From the NCBI GenBank assembly GCA_001412365.1, contig LKUE01000268.1, forward strand, positions 1-23,269: 23,269 nucleotides of DNA, given 5' to 3'. This document shows positions 1 through 8,196 of this stretch, piece after piece. Each line of letters begins with the position of its first letter. The first letter of the stretch is position 1. This DNA is from Desulfuromonas sp. SDB. Its GTDB lineage: Bacteria; SDB-A. The position numbers were made by a program, and so were the translations under genes. The notes under the pieces are model-generated. The model was not told the DNA's origin. It saw nothing but the letters and a program-made list of their open reading frames with translations, and made no database searches.

Positions 1-1
1 A

Positions 2-2170
2 GCTGAAAAAAGCAGCGGGAATCCATTTTATTTAGAACAATATGTTTATTTTTTATTGGAAAATAATTTACTTAAATCAAATAAACTGGTAACTTCCTTA
101 AATTCCGAAAATCTCAGTATCCCTCCCACTATCAGGGAAATTTTAATTGCCAGAATTGATAGATTATCAGATCACTTAAAGGAGCTTATTAAAAATGCTT
201 CGGTTTTAGGATTGGAATTTGATATCAATATTTTATCCGGTATGCTCGAAAAAAAATTAACCGAGGAGATTTTAAAGGAAGGGGAGCAGGAAAAAGTTAT
301 CCAGTCACTCACTGAATTAATTTATATTTTTCAACATGCAATGATTAGAGAGACCATATACACCATGCAGTTAAAAAGTCAGCTGGAAAAGCTTCATTCT
401 AAAGCAGCCAAGTGTATTGCAAATGTTTATCCGGATGAAGGGGAAAATTATTATAATATTGCCTATCATTATCAAAAGGCAAATATTCCTGAATTAGCTA
501 ATAACTACTACCGGCTAGCTGCCCAATATGCAGCTCAGAATTACCAAAATCAACAGTCTATAAATTGTTATGAAAATATCTTGAAATCAACCACAAAAAA
601 AATAAATCAAATAGAATTAAAGCTAAAAATTGCCGATATTTACCATCAGATGGGAAATTGGGATAAATCAAAAGCTTACTACCATGAATGCTTGAATTTA
701 GCTGAAAATATTAAAAATAAACAATATCAATTATCGAGCTACTTTGGATTGGGCTGGGTTTATTTCAGAATTAATTACAATAAAAGTCTTGAATATTTCG
801 AAAAATCTGTTGAATTAGCTGAAAACATTGAAGTGGACAATTTTTTTTATCTGAGGTTACTGGGATCTTATGGCTTGGCTTTGCTAAAAATAGGCAAAAT
901 TGAACAAGGCAAGCAATACTATCAGAAACAGCTTAATCTGGCAGAAAAACTCCAGGACCAAAAAAATATTGCTAAGGCTATTGAGGGCTTGGGCTCAATC
1001 TCCTGGAGGGAAGGAAATCTACAGCAGGCTAAAAAATATTTCAATGAATCCATGATTATATTTGAACAGCTAAATGATATTCTAGATGTCCAGGCAATTT
1101 ATGGAAATTTAGGGAGTATATATTTTTCTGATGGTGATTACCACAAAGCAATGGTCTACTACAATAAACTTCTGAAAACAGCTTTTAAAATTGGAAACAA
1201 AAACGGAATTGCAGTAGCTTATAACAATATTGGAAACATTCATGCCCTCAACAATAATTACCAAAAAGCCCTTGTTTACTATCATAAAAGATTGGAAATA
1301 AGCAGGGAAATTGCCGATTTAAAAGGGATATCTCTAACTCAGGGGAATATCGGCAGTATTTTATATCATCTTGGACAATACCAGGAAGCATTAAAAGCAT
1401 ATCAGGAAATGAAATCATCCTGTCAAAAAATTGGAGATTTAAGATTAGTTGGTTTAGCTTCAGCTAATATTGCCAGAGTTCTCACCAATTTCGGAAAATA
1501 TATTGAAGCCAGAAAACTTATCGCCAGGAAATTTATTATTGATAAGCAGCTGAATTACAAACAGGGTCTCGCTAAATCATTTGGGGAAGCGGGATTGATT
1601 AATTATTATCTGGGAAATTATAAAAAGGCAATAATTTGTAACCTGAGGAGATTAGATTTATTAAAGGAAATTAATAATAAACTGGAGATTTCTCAGTGTC
1701 ACTGCGATCTTGCCAATGTGTACATCGAAACAGAAAATACTGAAAAAGCATCAATGCATCTTGACGCTGCTGAAGAAATATTGTTTGATAAAAAAATTAA
1801 GTTGAATTTAGCTGAATTTTATTATGTCAAGGCAGCATTTTATTACAAGAAAAAAAATTATTCTGATGCCCTGGATAATCTAAAAAAATCTTCCCGCCTA
1901 CTGGATCAGATAAAGTTGTTTCATCATAAAATAAAAAATTATCTCCTGGAGTTGACCATTTATGATGAATGGGATAAATCAAAAATCTCAAAATTATTGA
2001 GGGAGATAGAAAAAAAATACAAACTTAAATTAGTTGATAAAATCCAGTTGGAGTATATCAAATATAAGCAAACCGGAGATAAAAATACATTGACCCAGTT
2101 AACCGTCTATGCGGAAAAACAAAATGTAATGATTCCCCATAATCTGAAAAAAACAATAAATCAGATCTAA
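2..2170 (+). CDS. STAND/AAA ATPase-TPR regulatory protein, 3' part (5' end outside window)
   Basis: The frame is open from base 2 and has no stop upstream, so the gene starts left of the window. The TTG at 56 is not a likely start because good family sequence lies before it: residues 7-19 read GNPFYLEQYVYFL, the end of the ATPase module in STAND/AAA_16 regulators (usually GNPFFLEEL). A winged-helix-like segment follows (IPPTIREILIARIDRL, then VLGLEFD). Next is the family's 'FQHAMIRETIY...LH' helical bridge near residues 110-135. The rest, to residue 722, is about a dozen TPR helical pairs (for example NNIGNIHALNNNYQKALVYY). In related proteins an N-terminal kinase domain precedes the ATPase, and TPRs act as a sensing or scaffold platform. 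There is no GGDEF, cyclase or HTH at the C-terminus. The composition is Lys/Asn/Ile-rich like the gene at 17411-21847, with which it may share ancestry. Family assignment is fairly sure; ligand and output are unknown. Confidence 0.85.
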   Translation, partial: AEKSSGNPFYLEQYVYFLLENNLLKSNKLVTSLNSENLSIPPTIREILIARIDRLSDHLKELIKNASVLGLEFDINILSGMLEKKLTEEILKEGEQEKVIQSLTELIYIFQHAMIRETIYTMQLKSQLEKLHSKAAKCIANVYPDEGENYYNIAYHYQKANIPELANNYYRLAAQYAAQNYQNQQSINCYENILKSTTKKINQIELKLKIADIYHQMGNWDKSKAYYHECLNLAENIKNKQYQLSSYFGLGWVYFRINYNKSLEYFEKSVELAENIEVDNFFYLRLLGSYGLALLKIGKIEQGKQYYQKQLNLAEKLQDQKNIAKAIEGLGSISWREGNLQQAKKYFNESMIIFEQLNDILDVQAIYGNLGSIYFSDGDYHKAMVYYNKLLKTAFKIGNKNGIAVAYNNIGNIHALNNNYQKALVYYHKRLEISREIADLKGISLTQGNIGSILYHLGQYQEALKAYQEMKSSCQKIGDLRLVGLASANIARVLTNFGKYIEARKLIARKFIIDKQLNYKQGLAKSFGEAGLINYYLGNYKKAIICNLRRLDLLKEINNKLEISQCHCDLANVYIETENTEKASMHLDAAEEILFDKKIKLNLAEFYYVKAAFYYKKKNYSDALDNLKKSSRLLDQIKLFHHKIKNYLLELTIYDEWDKSKISKLLREIEKKYKLKLVDKIQLEYIKYKQTGDKNTLTQLTVYAEKQNVMIPHNLKKTINQI

Positions 2171-2175
2171 GTATT

Positions 2176-3201
2176 TCAAATATTAAACATAAATTCAATA
2201 ACATCGCCTTCACTGATGGGGTAGTTCTTCCCTTCCATTCTAAATAAATTCTGGTGCTTAGCTTCGGCAATAGAACCAGCTTGATCTAACTGTTTAAAGC
2301 CAATAACTTTGGCTTTAATAAAACCGCGTTGAATATCAGAATGAATTTTTCCTGCTGCCTGCAGTGCAGTAGATCCTTTAGCCAGGGGCCAAGCTCTGGC
2401 TTCTTTTTCTCCGCCAGTTAAAAAGGTAATTAAACATAACTCATCGTATAATGCCAAAATAAGTTTATCAATCGCCCGTTGTTTCAGACCGAACTGTTCA
2501 CAGAAATTTTCCTGTTCTTCCGGAGGAAGTTCAGAAATTTCAGACTGAAGTTCCGCATTCAGGGGAAATGCTTTAATTCCCCATTGATCGCATAGCTTTT
2601 GGTCAATTAAATTGTGGAAGTGATCATCTTCATTAACTGCGGCAACTGCAGGAAGTTGAGAAACTAATCCTATGCGCAGGGCAATTTTAATTGATTCATC
2701 ATCTAATTGATTTCTTAAGGGTTTACTTGATTCCAGTATGGGCATGATTTTTTCGCCAATTATATTAACTTCATTTCTTTCCTGCTGGGAATGTTTTATT
2801 CTGCGGTCATTTAATTTTTCCAGCCTTTTTTCAGTTGTATGTAAATCAGACATTACCAGGTAAGTTTCCAGCAGCTGCAGTTCTTCAGTGGGATCGGGAG
2901 GATCAGTAGCTAGTTGACTGGTAAAAGATCTCAAACAGTATAAAATAGTATCTTTGCCCTTAAGGGCGGGAACAATCTGTTTTTCAATGAATAATTCATC
3001 ATTTTGATTAGCCCGGGGTGGGGGGGAGTCATTTAAAATGATTTGAGCCGGGGTAATCTTTTTTGATGAGTATATTTCAGCTAGTCTGTTTAATCTTTTA
3101 TCGGGCACTTTGGCTACGGCTTTAGCCCCGGATTGTCCGGTCAATGCTTTAAATAATGTAGATTTGCCGCCAAACCTACTACCCACTATCTGAATTTCCA
3201 A
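2176..3201 (-). CDS. Divergent YchF-like P-loop NTPase with TGS-type C-terminus
   Basis: The 341-residue product matches YchF/OLA1 along its length (usual length about 363). There is a P-loop G7-SRFG-GKS-T15, a coiled-coil helical insert containing TTEKRLEKL (122-130), and a C-terminal TGS/DUF933-like end. In that end ARAWPLAKGS, QAAGKIHSD, RGFIKAKVI and EGDVIEFMFN are close to YchF consensus. YchF proteins are ribosome-associated ATPases. Here the switch II/G3 region, normally DIAGLV, is replaced by NDSPPPRAN (57-65), lacking the DxxG glycine. The nucleotide-specificity motif, normally NxxE, reads N190-E-D-D. ATP hydrolysis may therefore be altered or lost. The start is TTG with GGGGAG six bases upstream; no ATG fits better. 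It is the last gene of the envelope operon, 3 nt after the preceding stop. A 7-base C run (3020-3026) encodes the odd SPPPR stretch. A genome may carry this next to a canonical ychF elsewhere; I cannot check that. Confidence 0.85.
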   Translation of the reverse strand: MEIQIVGSRFGGKSTLFKALTGQSGAKAVAKVPDKRLNRLAEIYSSKKITPAQIILNDSPPPRANQNDELFIEKQIVPALKGKDTILYCLRSFTSQLATDPPDPTEELQLLETYLVMSDLHTTEKRLEKLNDRRIKHSQQERNEVNIIGEKIMPILESSKPLRNQLDDESIKIALRIGLVSQLPAVAAVNEDDHFHNLIDQKLCDQWGIKAFPLNAELQSEISELPPEEQENFCEQFGLKQRAIDKLILALYDELCLITFLTGGEKEARAWPLAKGSTALQAAGKIHSDIQRGFIKAKVIGFKQLDQAGSIAEAKHQNLFRMEGKNYPISEGDVIEFMFNI

Positions 3202-3204
3202 ATA

Positions 3205-4089
3205 CTACTCCCCGGTTATCTCCAATAAATCCGGGTGGGGGGGATATTCTTCGGTAAACAATGTTTTTTCAGTGAATTTATAGGAGATAATGTCTCCGTG
3301 TGAATTTGTCTGCAGTTCCAGCAATCCTACAGAAGAAAGATCAGTATGAATTCTGCAAACAACTGTATGATTTTCAGAACTTTCCCAAACTCCTGCAAAA
3401 CCGTCAAAACCGCTGAAAATTATATCAATGCCTTCCACAGAATTTGCCAGCAAAGTATCATGTCTGAAACTAGCTTGGTTTAAACCAATTATTATATCTG
3501 CCTGATTCTGTCTGAGTTGATCAACCGCAAATTGGGCGGCTTGGTTTTCACTTATAACTTCACATGAATCAAGCGCCCAGGTAGGAACAAACCAATCAGC
3601 ATGGCTGGATAAAATGCTGAATACTCCGATTTTCAGATTGTCTATCTCCAAAATCCGGTAAGGGATGAATACCGGAGTGCTGTCAGGATAAACTAGAGAT
3701 GAGGATATAAATTCTTGATTGGTCTTTTCCATAAATTGTTTAAAAGCGCTTACCCCTCCAAATAAATCCTCGATACCTAAGCCCATAGCATCATAGGGGA
3801 GATAGTTAATTATTTTCACAGCCAGGGAAACCTGACGGAAGTCCCCCTTAGGTCCAATCCCTAAAAAATTGCCTACATCAAAAAGAAGATCAGGATTTTC
3901 ACGCTTAACCAAAGTGTACAGAGAAGCGACTCCTCCCAGGGGAGGAGGAAAATCATGATTCATCCAGGTGGCATAACTTCGCTGAAAACTTCCTTGAACA
4001 TCGGAAGTAAATGCAATTTTCAGAGTATTTGCAGGAAGAGTAGTAATAATTACAACAATAAGTATTGGAATTAATATACCGGTTTTCAT
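3205..4089 (-). CDS. Secreted 5'-nucleotidase/UshA-like metallophosphoesterase fold, probably catalytically dead
   Basis: A signal peptide (MKTGILIPILIVVIITTLPA) precedes a domain following the N-terminal domain of UshA/YfkN-type 5'-nucleotidases: IAFTSDVQGSF (25-35, usually ILHTNDxHGHF), LLFDVGNFLG (68-77, usually DAGDxxxG), AMGLGIEDL (101-109, usually AxxxGNHEFD), GLNQASF (202-208, usually LSHxG) and GIDIIFSGFDG (220-230, usually GVDxIIxGHTH). The fold is recognisable, but most metal ligands are replaced: DxH to DVQ, GD to GN, GNHE to GIED, and GHTH to GFDG. At 294 residues it lacks the C-terminal nucleotidase domain. I chose the ATG at 4089 because GAGGA sits five bases before it and the signal peptide begins there; the ATG at 4101 has no good Shine-Dalgarno. 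It lies 1 nt after the HKD nuclease gene, so the two are probably co-translated. Likely a periplasmic or surface binding protein rather than an enzyme. Confidence 0.8.
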   Translation of the reverse strand: MKTGILIPILIVVIITTLPANTLKIAFTSDVQGSFQRSYATWMNHDFPPPLGGVASLYTLVKRENPDLLFDVGNFLGIGPKGDFRQVSLAVKIINYLPYDAMGLGIEDLFGGVSAFKQFMEKTNQEFISSSLVYPDSTPVFIPYRILEIDNLKIGVFSILSSHADWFVPTWALDSCEVISENQAAQFAVDQLRQNQADIIIGLNQASFRHDTLLANSVEGIDIIFSGFDGFAGVWESSENHTVVCRIHTDLSSVGLLELQTNSHGDIISYKFTEKTLFTEEYPPHPDLLEITGE

Positions 4090-4090
4090 A

Positions 4091-4675
4091 TTATTCCTCA
4101 TCTAAAATAAGTTCATAGGTGGAATGCTGCTTTATCGAATTGTAGTATTCCCTTACTTCCTGGTATAATTGAGGTGATTTTACCATAACTGAAATTTCAT
4201 TATTTCTAGCCAAGGCATAGTAAGACCAGTTAGTTGATCCGATTACTACAATATCATCATCGATTAACAACATTTTATTATGACTGGTGACATCAGGGGG
4301 ATCCCACAGCACATTAACTCCTCCTTCTCTGAGCAGATTAGCTAATTGAAGATTTTGGAAGGTGCTGCCCATGTTCCAGGAAGAGGCATCCAGAATTATT
4401 TCCACATAAACCCCTCGATCCACCGCATTAAATAAATCTTGATAGAGTTGTTCGTTAACTCCTTCGGGGTGCTCAGGATAAGTGCGTGCCTGGTACATAA
4501 TGATAAGTATCTCTGATTCCGCTTTTTCAATAAGCTGGTGGATAATAGGGTAATAATTGCGGTTAGCCAGCATCATAACCTGTTCTGCCGGATGGGCGAG
4601 AGGGTTAATTTCCTGGGAGATTAAACAATTACTCCATAAAATTATTATTACTAGTATTGCTGATAAATATTTCAT
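4091..4675 (-). CDS. Secreted phospholipase D-family (single HKD) nuclease-like protein
   Basis: The 194-residue product starts with a signal peptide (residues 1 to about 20, MKYLSAILVIIILWS). It carries one perfect HKD motif: H132-N-K134-x4-D139-x6-G-S-T-N. One HKD per chain and this length are typical of the Nuc/BfiI-like branch, where two chains pair to build one active site that cleaves phosphodiester bonds, often in DNA without sequence preference. The strand and helix pattern before the motif (SEILIIMYQAR, YVEIILDASS) also fits Nuc. The catalytic residues look intact, unlike its neighbour. An upstream in-frame ATG at 4705 would add ten residues, but the ATG at 4675 is chosen: GAGGA lies five bases before it and the signal peptide starts there. 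The ribosome site overlaps the stop of the preceding barrel gene (7 nt gap). Other members of this superfamily are lipases, so lipid substrates cannot be excluded. Confidence 0.87.
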   Translation of the reverse strand: MKYLSAILVIIILWSNCLISQEINPLAHPAEQVMMLANRNYYPIIHQLIEKAESEILIIMYQARTYPEHPEGVNEQLYQDLFNAVDRGVYVEIILDASSWNMGSTFQNLQLANLLREGGVNVLWDPPDVTSHNKMLLIDDDIVVIGSTNWSYYALARNNEISVMVKSPQLYQEVREYYNSIKQHSTYELILDEE

Positions 4676-4682
4676 AATTTCC

Positions 4683-5765
4683 TCACAGATTGTAACCAAG
4701 TCCAACCATAAAATTCATTGAATTGTCATGAATAGTAATATCATTCATCTGCTTGGGGTACTGCTTCTGGCGGTAGTCCATAGAAGTTTGAATGATCAGA
4801 TTATGCTGATGAAATTCAAATCCTCCCGAAAAATAAGCTGCATCTGCTTCTGAATTGAAACAATTTTCCTCATAACCTCCGCCCAATAAAATCTTCACAT
4901 GCCGGGAGAATTGATTTTCAATGCCAAAACAGTAAATTTTAGTATCTTGGAGATTTTCATCTAACTGATTATAAAATTTATAATAAAAATCAAAGTAAAC
5001 TCTTGCCGGAATAATTGCCCTGGCAAAATAATTTAATCCAATTCCAACTTCCAAGGGTTGCTGAATATCCTGATTTTTTGATTGCAGGATTAAAGCTGCG
5101 TCAACCTGAGGGAGTACATGGACAACAGAACCAAACCGGTAAAGCAATCCGGTTTGATCAAAGCTGGATTCAACAACTGTATCTTCAGCAATGGGCTGGT
5201 AGAAAATATGTTGATATTTCTTCTGCTGGTTTAAATTAATGTAATTAACTGCTACTCCAAAAGAAACAACCGGGAACTGGTAATTCATAGATATCCCTGC
5301 AGCAATGCCCTGGCCAGAACCGGTTTGTTTAATGATTCCGGTGGTCTGATAGAAATCATCTCTCTGAATTATTTCATGATGGTAGAAATAATCCCTGACC
5401 ATACCAGCGTAAAACATACCTCCCAATTTATCATACTGAATTGCTCCATAAGCTCCGTAAGGAGCAACATGAACCGATCTACTCTGGGAGATGGTCAAAT
5501 TGCCTATGCGGTTATTGTAATTATCATAGACGGATTGAGTTTCCGATTCGGTTTGATAATCAGCGCCCACCATCATGTAAACAGAATAGCCCATCTCCCC
5601 TGGATTGGCTGGATTTAACAGAGGATCAGTAGTGAGGCCAGCTCCTCCTCTGCTGGCAGAATTTACTGAAGAAAAATTTAAAACCTCACCGTATCCGGTA
5701 TAGTCAATATATCCGCTAAATAACCATGCCGGTAAGATGAGTAAAATAAATAAAAACCTGGACAT
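4683..5765 (-). CDS. Outer-membrane beta-barrel protein, PorV/FadL-like
   Basis: The 360-residue product begins with a signal peptide (MSRFLFILLILPAWLFSG). Near the mature N-terminus is a segment resembling the PorV/FadL/UPF0164 signature: SASRGGAGLTTDP then LLNPANPGEM, where the family has a GGA...NPA pattern. The rest is alternating hydrophobic and polar strands rich in Tyr, Gly and Phe (AAGISMNYQF, VSFGVAVNYINL, VKILLGGGYEE) and ends MNFMVGLGYNL, a plausible last barrel strand. It probably sits in the outer membrane; its substrate is unknown. AAGGAG lies seven bases before the ATG. A 43-nt gap, the largest in the operon, separates it from the HhH-barrel gene upstream. No terminator or convincing promoter is visible in that gap. 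The assignment to barrel is firm; the exact family is less so. Confidence 0.75.
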   Translation of the reverse strand: MSRFLFILLILPAWLFSGYIDYTGYGEVLNFSSVNSASRGGAGLTTDPLLNPANPGEMGYSVYMMVGADYQTESETQSVYDNYNNRIGNLTISQSRSVHVAPYGAYGAIQYDKLGGMFYAGMVRDYFYHHEIIQRDDFYQTTGIIKQTGSGQGIAAGISMNYQFPVVSFGVAVNYINLNQQKKYQHIFYQPIAEDTVVESSFDQTGLLYRFGSVVHVLPQVDAALILQSKNQDIQQPLEVGIGLNYFARAIIPARVYFDFYYKFYNQLDENLQDTKIYCFGIENQFSRHVKILLGGGYEENCFNSEADAAYFSGGFEFHQHNLIIQTSMDYRQKQYPKQMNDITIHDNSMNFMVGLGYNL

Positions 5766-5808
5766 TAAAATTCTCCTTTTTTATATATAAAAACAATATT
5801 AAACATGG

Positions 5809-8196
5809 TTAAAAACGGTAATCTATCAACAAGCCCATCTGCAGGCTGTTATTGATGTCTTTAAAGCCCGGTGAAACTACTGGCTGTTGATTTATGTCGT
5901 ATAATTCTTCAAAACCATAATAGGGATGATAATAATTTACATATTTAGCCTTAAACCTGACAAAGAGATTGTCGTTTAATCTTTGTTTAAGCACCAGGTA
6001 TGATTTCATCCCGTAACCGTATAAGAAATCCAGTCCCATATCTTCAAATTCCCATTGACTCATTTCCTCACCGTTCCAGGCATCAATTCCTCCTAACATG
6101 GAAAAACCTGGATTGAATTGATGTTCATACCTTCCGGAAAGGTAGTAGCCGGCTATAATTTCTGAACTGGAACCAACTACTTTACTAAGCTGGACCTGAG
6201 AACGGGTTACTGCTGCAGAGATCATGTCTTCTCCGATGAAATATCTGAAGTAAAGTTCAGTTTCATTAGTTATAGAGGTACTGTAGTTGGAGGTTTTGGG
6301 AAGATTTTTCTTCTGCCATTTCTGTCTTAAGCGGACCATAAACGGATAAACAATATGGTACTCCAGTTTAATTTCCGCCCGGTAATTTTTTAATCCGCTG
6401 GCAATATTTTCCCATATATCAATATAGGCTTTGGAAATGGTTAATTGCCGGGTAATTTGATAACGGGTGCCGATATATATTCCCTGTTCAGCTTTAGGTT
6501 GAGGATCATCCTGGAGATAAGCGTATAATGGATTGATCAAGCGGTAAGGTTTTTCCAATTCAGTATCTTCAAATCTTTGCTGTTCGGAAAAAGCCCGGTT
6601 GAAAGGATTGTCGAAGCCAACATCATAATGTCTCCAAATCACATCAATATGAAAGAAGTTATACTGTATACGGGAATTTAAAATATAAGCATAGTTATCC
6701 TCGTTTTGCCTGGCTGCTTCCAAAGAAAGGGACACATTGCCGAAAATTACACTTCGGGCAGCTAAAGCGTAAACTTCTCGAATATCCCCTCTGAACTGAT
6801 TGGTGAAATTTCCGTCAGTTAACTGGTCAACATCTCCGGGCAAGTCAATATAAGCTGGTTCGGGCTTAAAATATTTATCATATTCACTGCGGTAATAATA
6901 ACCTTCAATGGCAGTACCCGGCATTAGCTTGTCCAAACGGATGGAAATTCCTCCTCCATAGGTTAATTCATCCACCTCATCGGTACTTACTTTCCAAGGA
7001 AGGTTGTACAATACTACCACTGTATCATCTTCACCGGATATTACCTGGCGGGTTGTTTTGCTGAGAAAAACCAGGGGATAGAAGTAATCCATCAATCTTA
7101 GCTGAATTAATCCCCCCCTTAAGCCGTACTGGCTGTTTTCAGTGAGATCTCCGTAAACTCCCCTTACCTTTTCAGTTTGGCGGGGTCGGAATTCGTTACC
7201 GTTATCCATAAATAATCCTTCTCCAATGGTTATACGGTAATCTCCTAATATTAGAGCATCAATAATTTTATAGCGTCGAACCGAACCATATCCCCTGAAC
7301 TGATCATGGATAATATTCCCCTGGTGAAATCTCAATCCCACTCTAAAATTATTGGAGTATCCTGCTTTTAAAGTATACTGCTGGTAATTGTAATTATTGC
7401 CGGGCAGGATTATCTGATTTCTCACTGAAGTTAAATTGTCAATATACCTGGTGATAGAATCTGCTGACCATCCTGAATTCAACAATCTTTGATAAATGGT
7501 AGATTCATTATCTTCTAATTCATGAATTCGATTGTCAATTTCATCTTGGTAGTACTGAAGGCTGTATTCTTTTGCTTCCGATGGCTGTTCAAGATCAAAT
7601 TTTATTCGGACGATACCATAAAAATTCTGTTCAGGTTCTTCATCGGGCTCTCTGAGATAATTTCTCATATTCCGGTAACCGTATGCAGACAGATTTTCAA
7701 CATCAGTCAGCTGTCCAATGTAACGGTAATCTTCCCACTGGTACTTGTGGTGAAGCACTGCTGCTGCATCAATTAAGGAGACATTCCACAAACCATCCAA
7801 ATCATATACAGTGGCTTGGTTTAAATCATAAGGATAAAGCAGTAAATTTTCCCACAATTCATTAGCTCCGGTTCCCGGGTTGTCCTCAGAAGCCAGACGG
7901 TCCCTTAAATCGTCAATTCTCACCGTCCTCCAATCCTGACTTTGATCAAATCTTACCGATATAAGAGGCAAAATCTTTTGATAGTTTTGTGCATTCATCC
8001 CCTGGATATTCCACAGTTCGGTATAAGATCGTAAACCATTATGACTCCAGATGTACTGATATATATTTAAAGCTAAACTGCTGTCCACGGGCAGAGTGTA
8101 GATCTGCTCCAGAGAAGCATGGTTTATATCCAGTTTTGCCGAAGGAAATATCAATAGGGGAATTAACAGAATAATGAAAAAGTTTATAATTTTCAT
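5809..8196 (-). CDS. Helix-hairpin-helix domain protein fused to a large outer-membrane beta-barrel
   Basis: The 795-residue product has a signal peptide (MKIINFFIILLIPLLIFPSA) and two ComEA-like (HhH)2 units at about residues 22-80 (LDINHASLEQIYTLP) and 124-182 (YDLNQATVYDLDGL). The remainder is a long series of amphipathic strands with many Tyr/Arg residues ending in MGLLIDYRF, a typical last strand ending in Phe. HhH plus barrel proteins of this kind occur in FCB-group genomes, often annotated only as helix-hairpin-helix proteins. ComEA HhH domains bind DNA in competence. Here the hairpin glycines (normally LPGIG) are missing: LPVDSSLA and LWNVSLIDA. The ATG at 8196 is preferred because the signal peptide begins there and it overlaps the preceding stop (ATGA), implying translational coupling; an upstream frame reaching 8232 is unlikely. 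A 7-base G/C run (7112-7118) lies mid-gene. The role may be envelope nucleic-acid transport, but this is inference. Confidence 0.82.
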   Translation of the reverse strand: MKIINFFIILLIPLLIFPSAKLDINHASLEQIYTLPVDSSLALNIYQYIWSHNGLRSYTELWNIQGMNAQNYQKILPLISVRFDQSQDWRTVRIDDLRDRLASEDNPGTGANELWENLLLYPYDLNQATVYDLDGLWNVSLIDAAAVLHHKYQWEDYRYIGQLTDVENLSAYGYRNMRNYLREPDEEPEQNFYGIVRIKFDLEQPSEAKEYSLQYYQDEIDNRIHELEDNESTIYQRLLNSGWSADSITRYIDNLTSVRNQIILPGNNYNYQQYTLKAGYSNNFRVGLRFHQGNIIHDQFRGYGSVRRYKIIDALILGDYRITIGEGLFMDNGNEFRPRQTEKVRGVYGDLTENSQYGLRGGLIQLRLMDYFYPLVFLSKTTRQVISGEDDTVVVLYNLPWKVSTDEVDELTYGGGISIRLDKLMPGTAIEGYYYRSEYDKYFKPEPAYIDLPGDVDQLTDGNFTNQFRGDIREVYALAARSVIFGNVSLSLEAARQNEDNYAYILNSRIQYNFFHIDVIWRHYDVGFDNPFNRAFSEQQRFEDTELEKPYRLINPLYAYLQDDPQPKAEQGIYIGTRYQITRQLTISKAYIDIWENIASGLKNYRAEIKLEYHIVYPFMVRLRQKWQKKNLPKTSNYSTSITNETELYFRYFIGEDMISAAVTRSQVQLSKVVGSSSEIIAGYYLSGRYEHQFNPGFSMLGGIDAWNGEEMSQWEFEDMGLDFLYGYGMKSYLVLKQRLNDNLFVRFKAKYVNYYHPYYGFEELYDINQQPVVSPGFKDINNSLQMGLLIDYRF

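Noticed and set aside
4676-4705. Longer start for the HKD nuclease-like gene
   Set aside because: The extra ten residues precede the signal peptide and the ribosome site fits the ATG at 4675.
5015-5632. Plus-strand open frames inside the barrel gene
   Set aside because: They are opposite-strand shadows of a gene with signal peptide, strand pattern and ribosome site; their products have no recognisable features.
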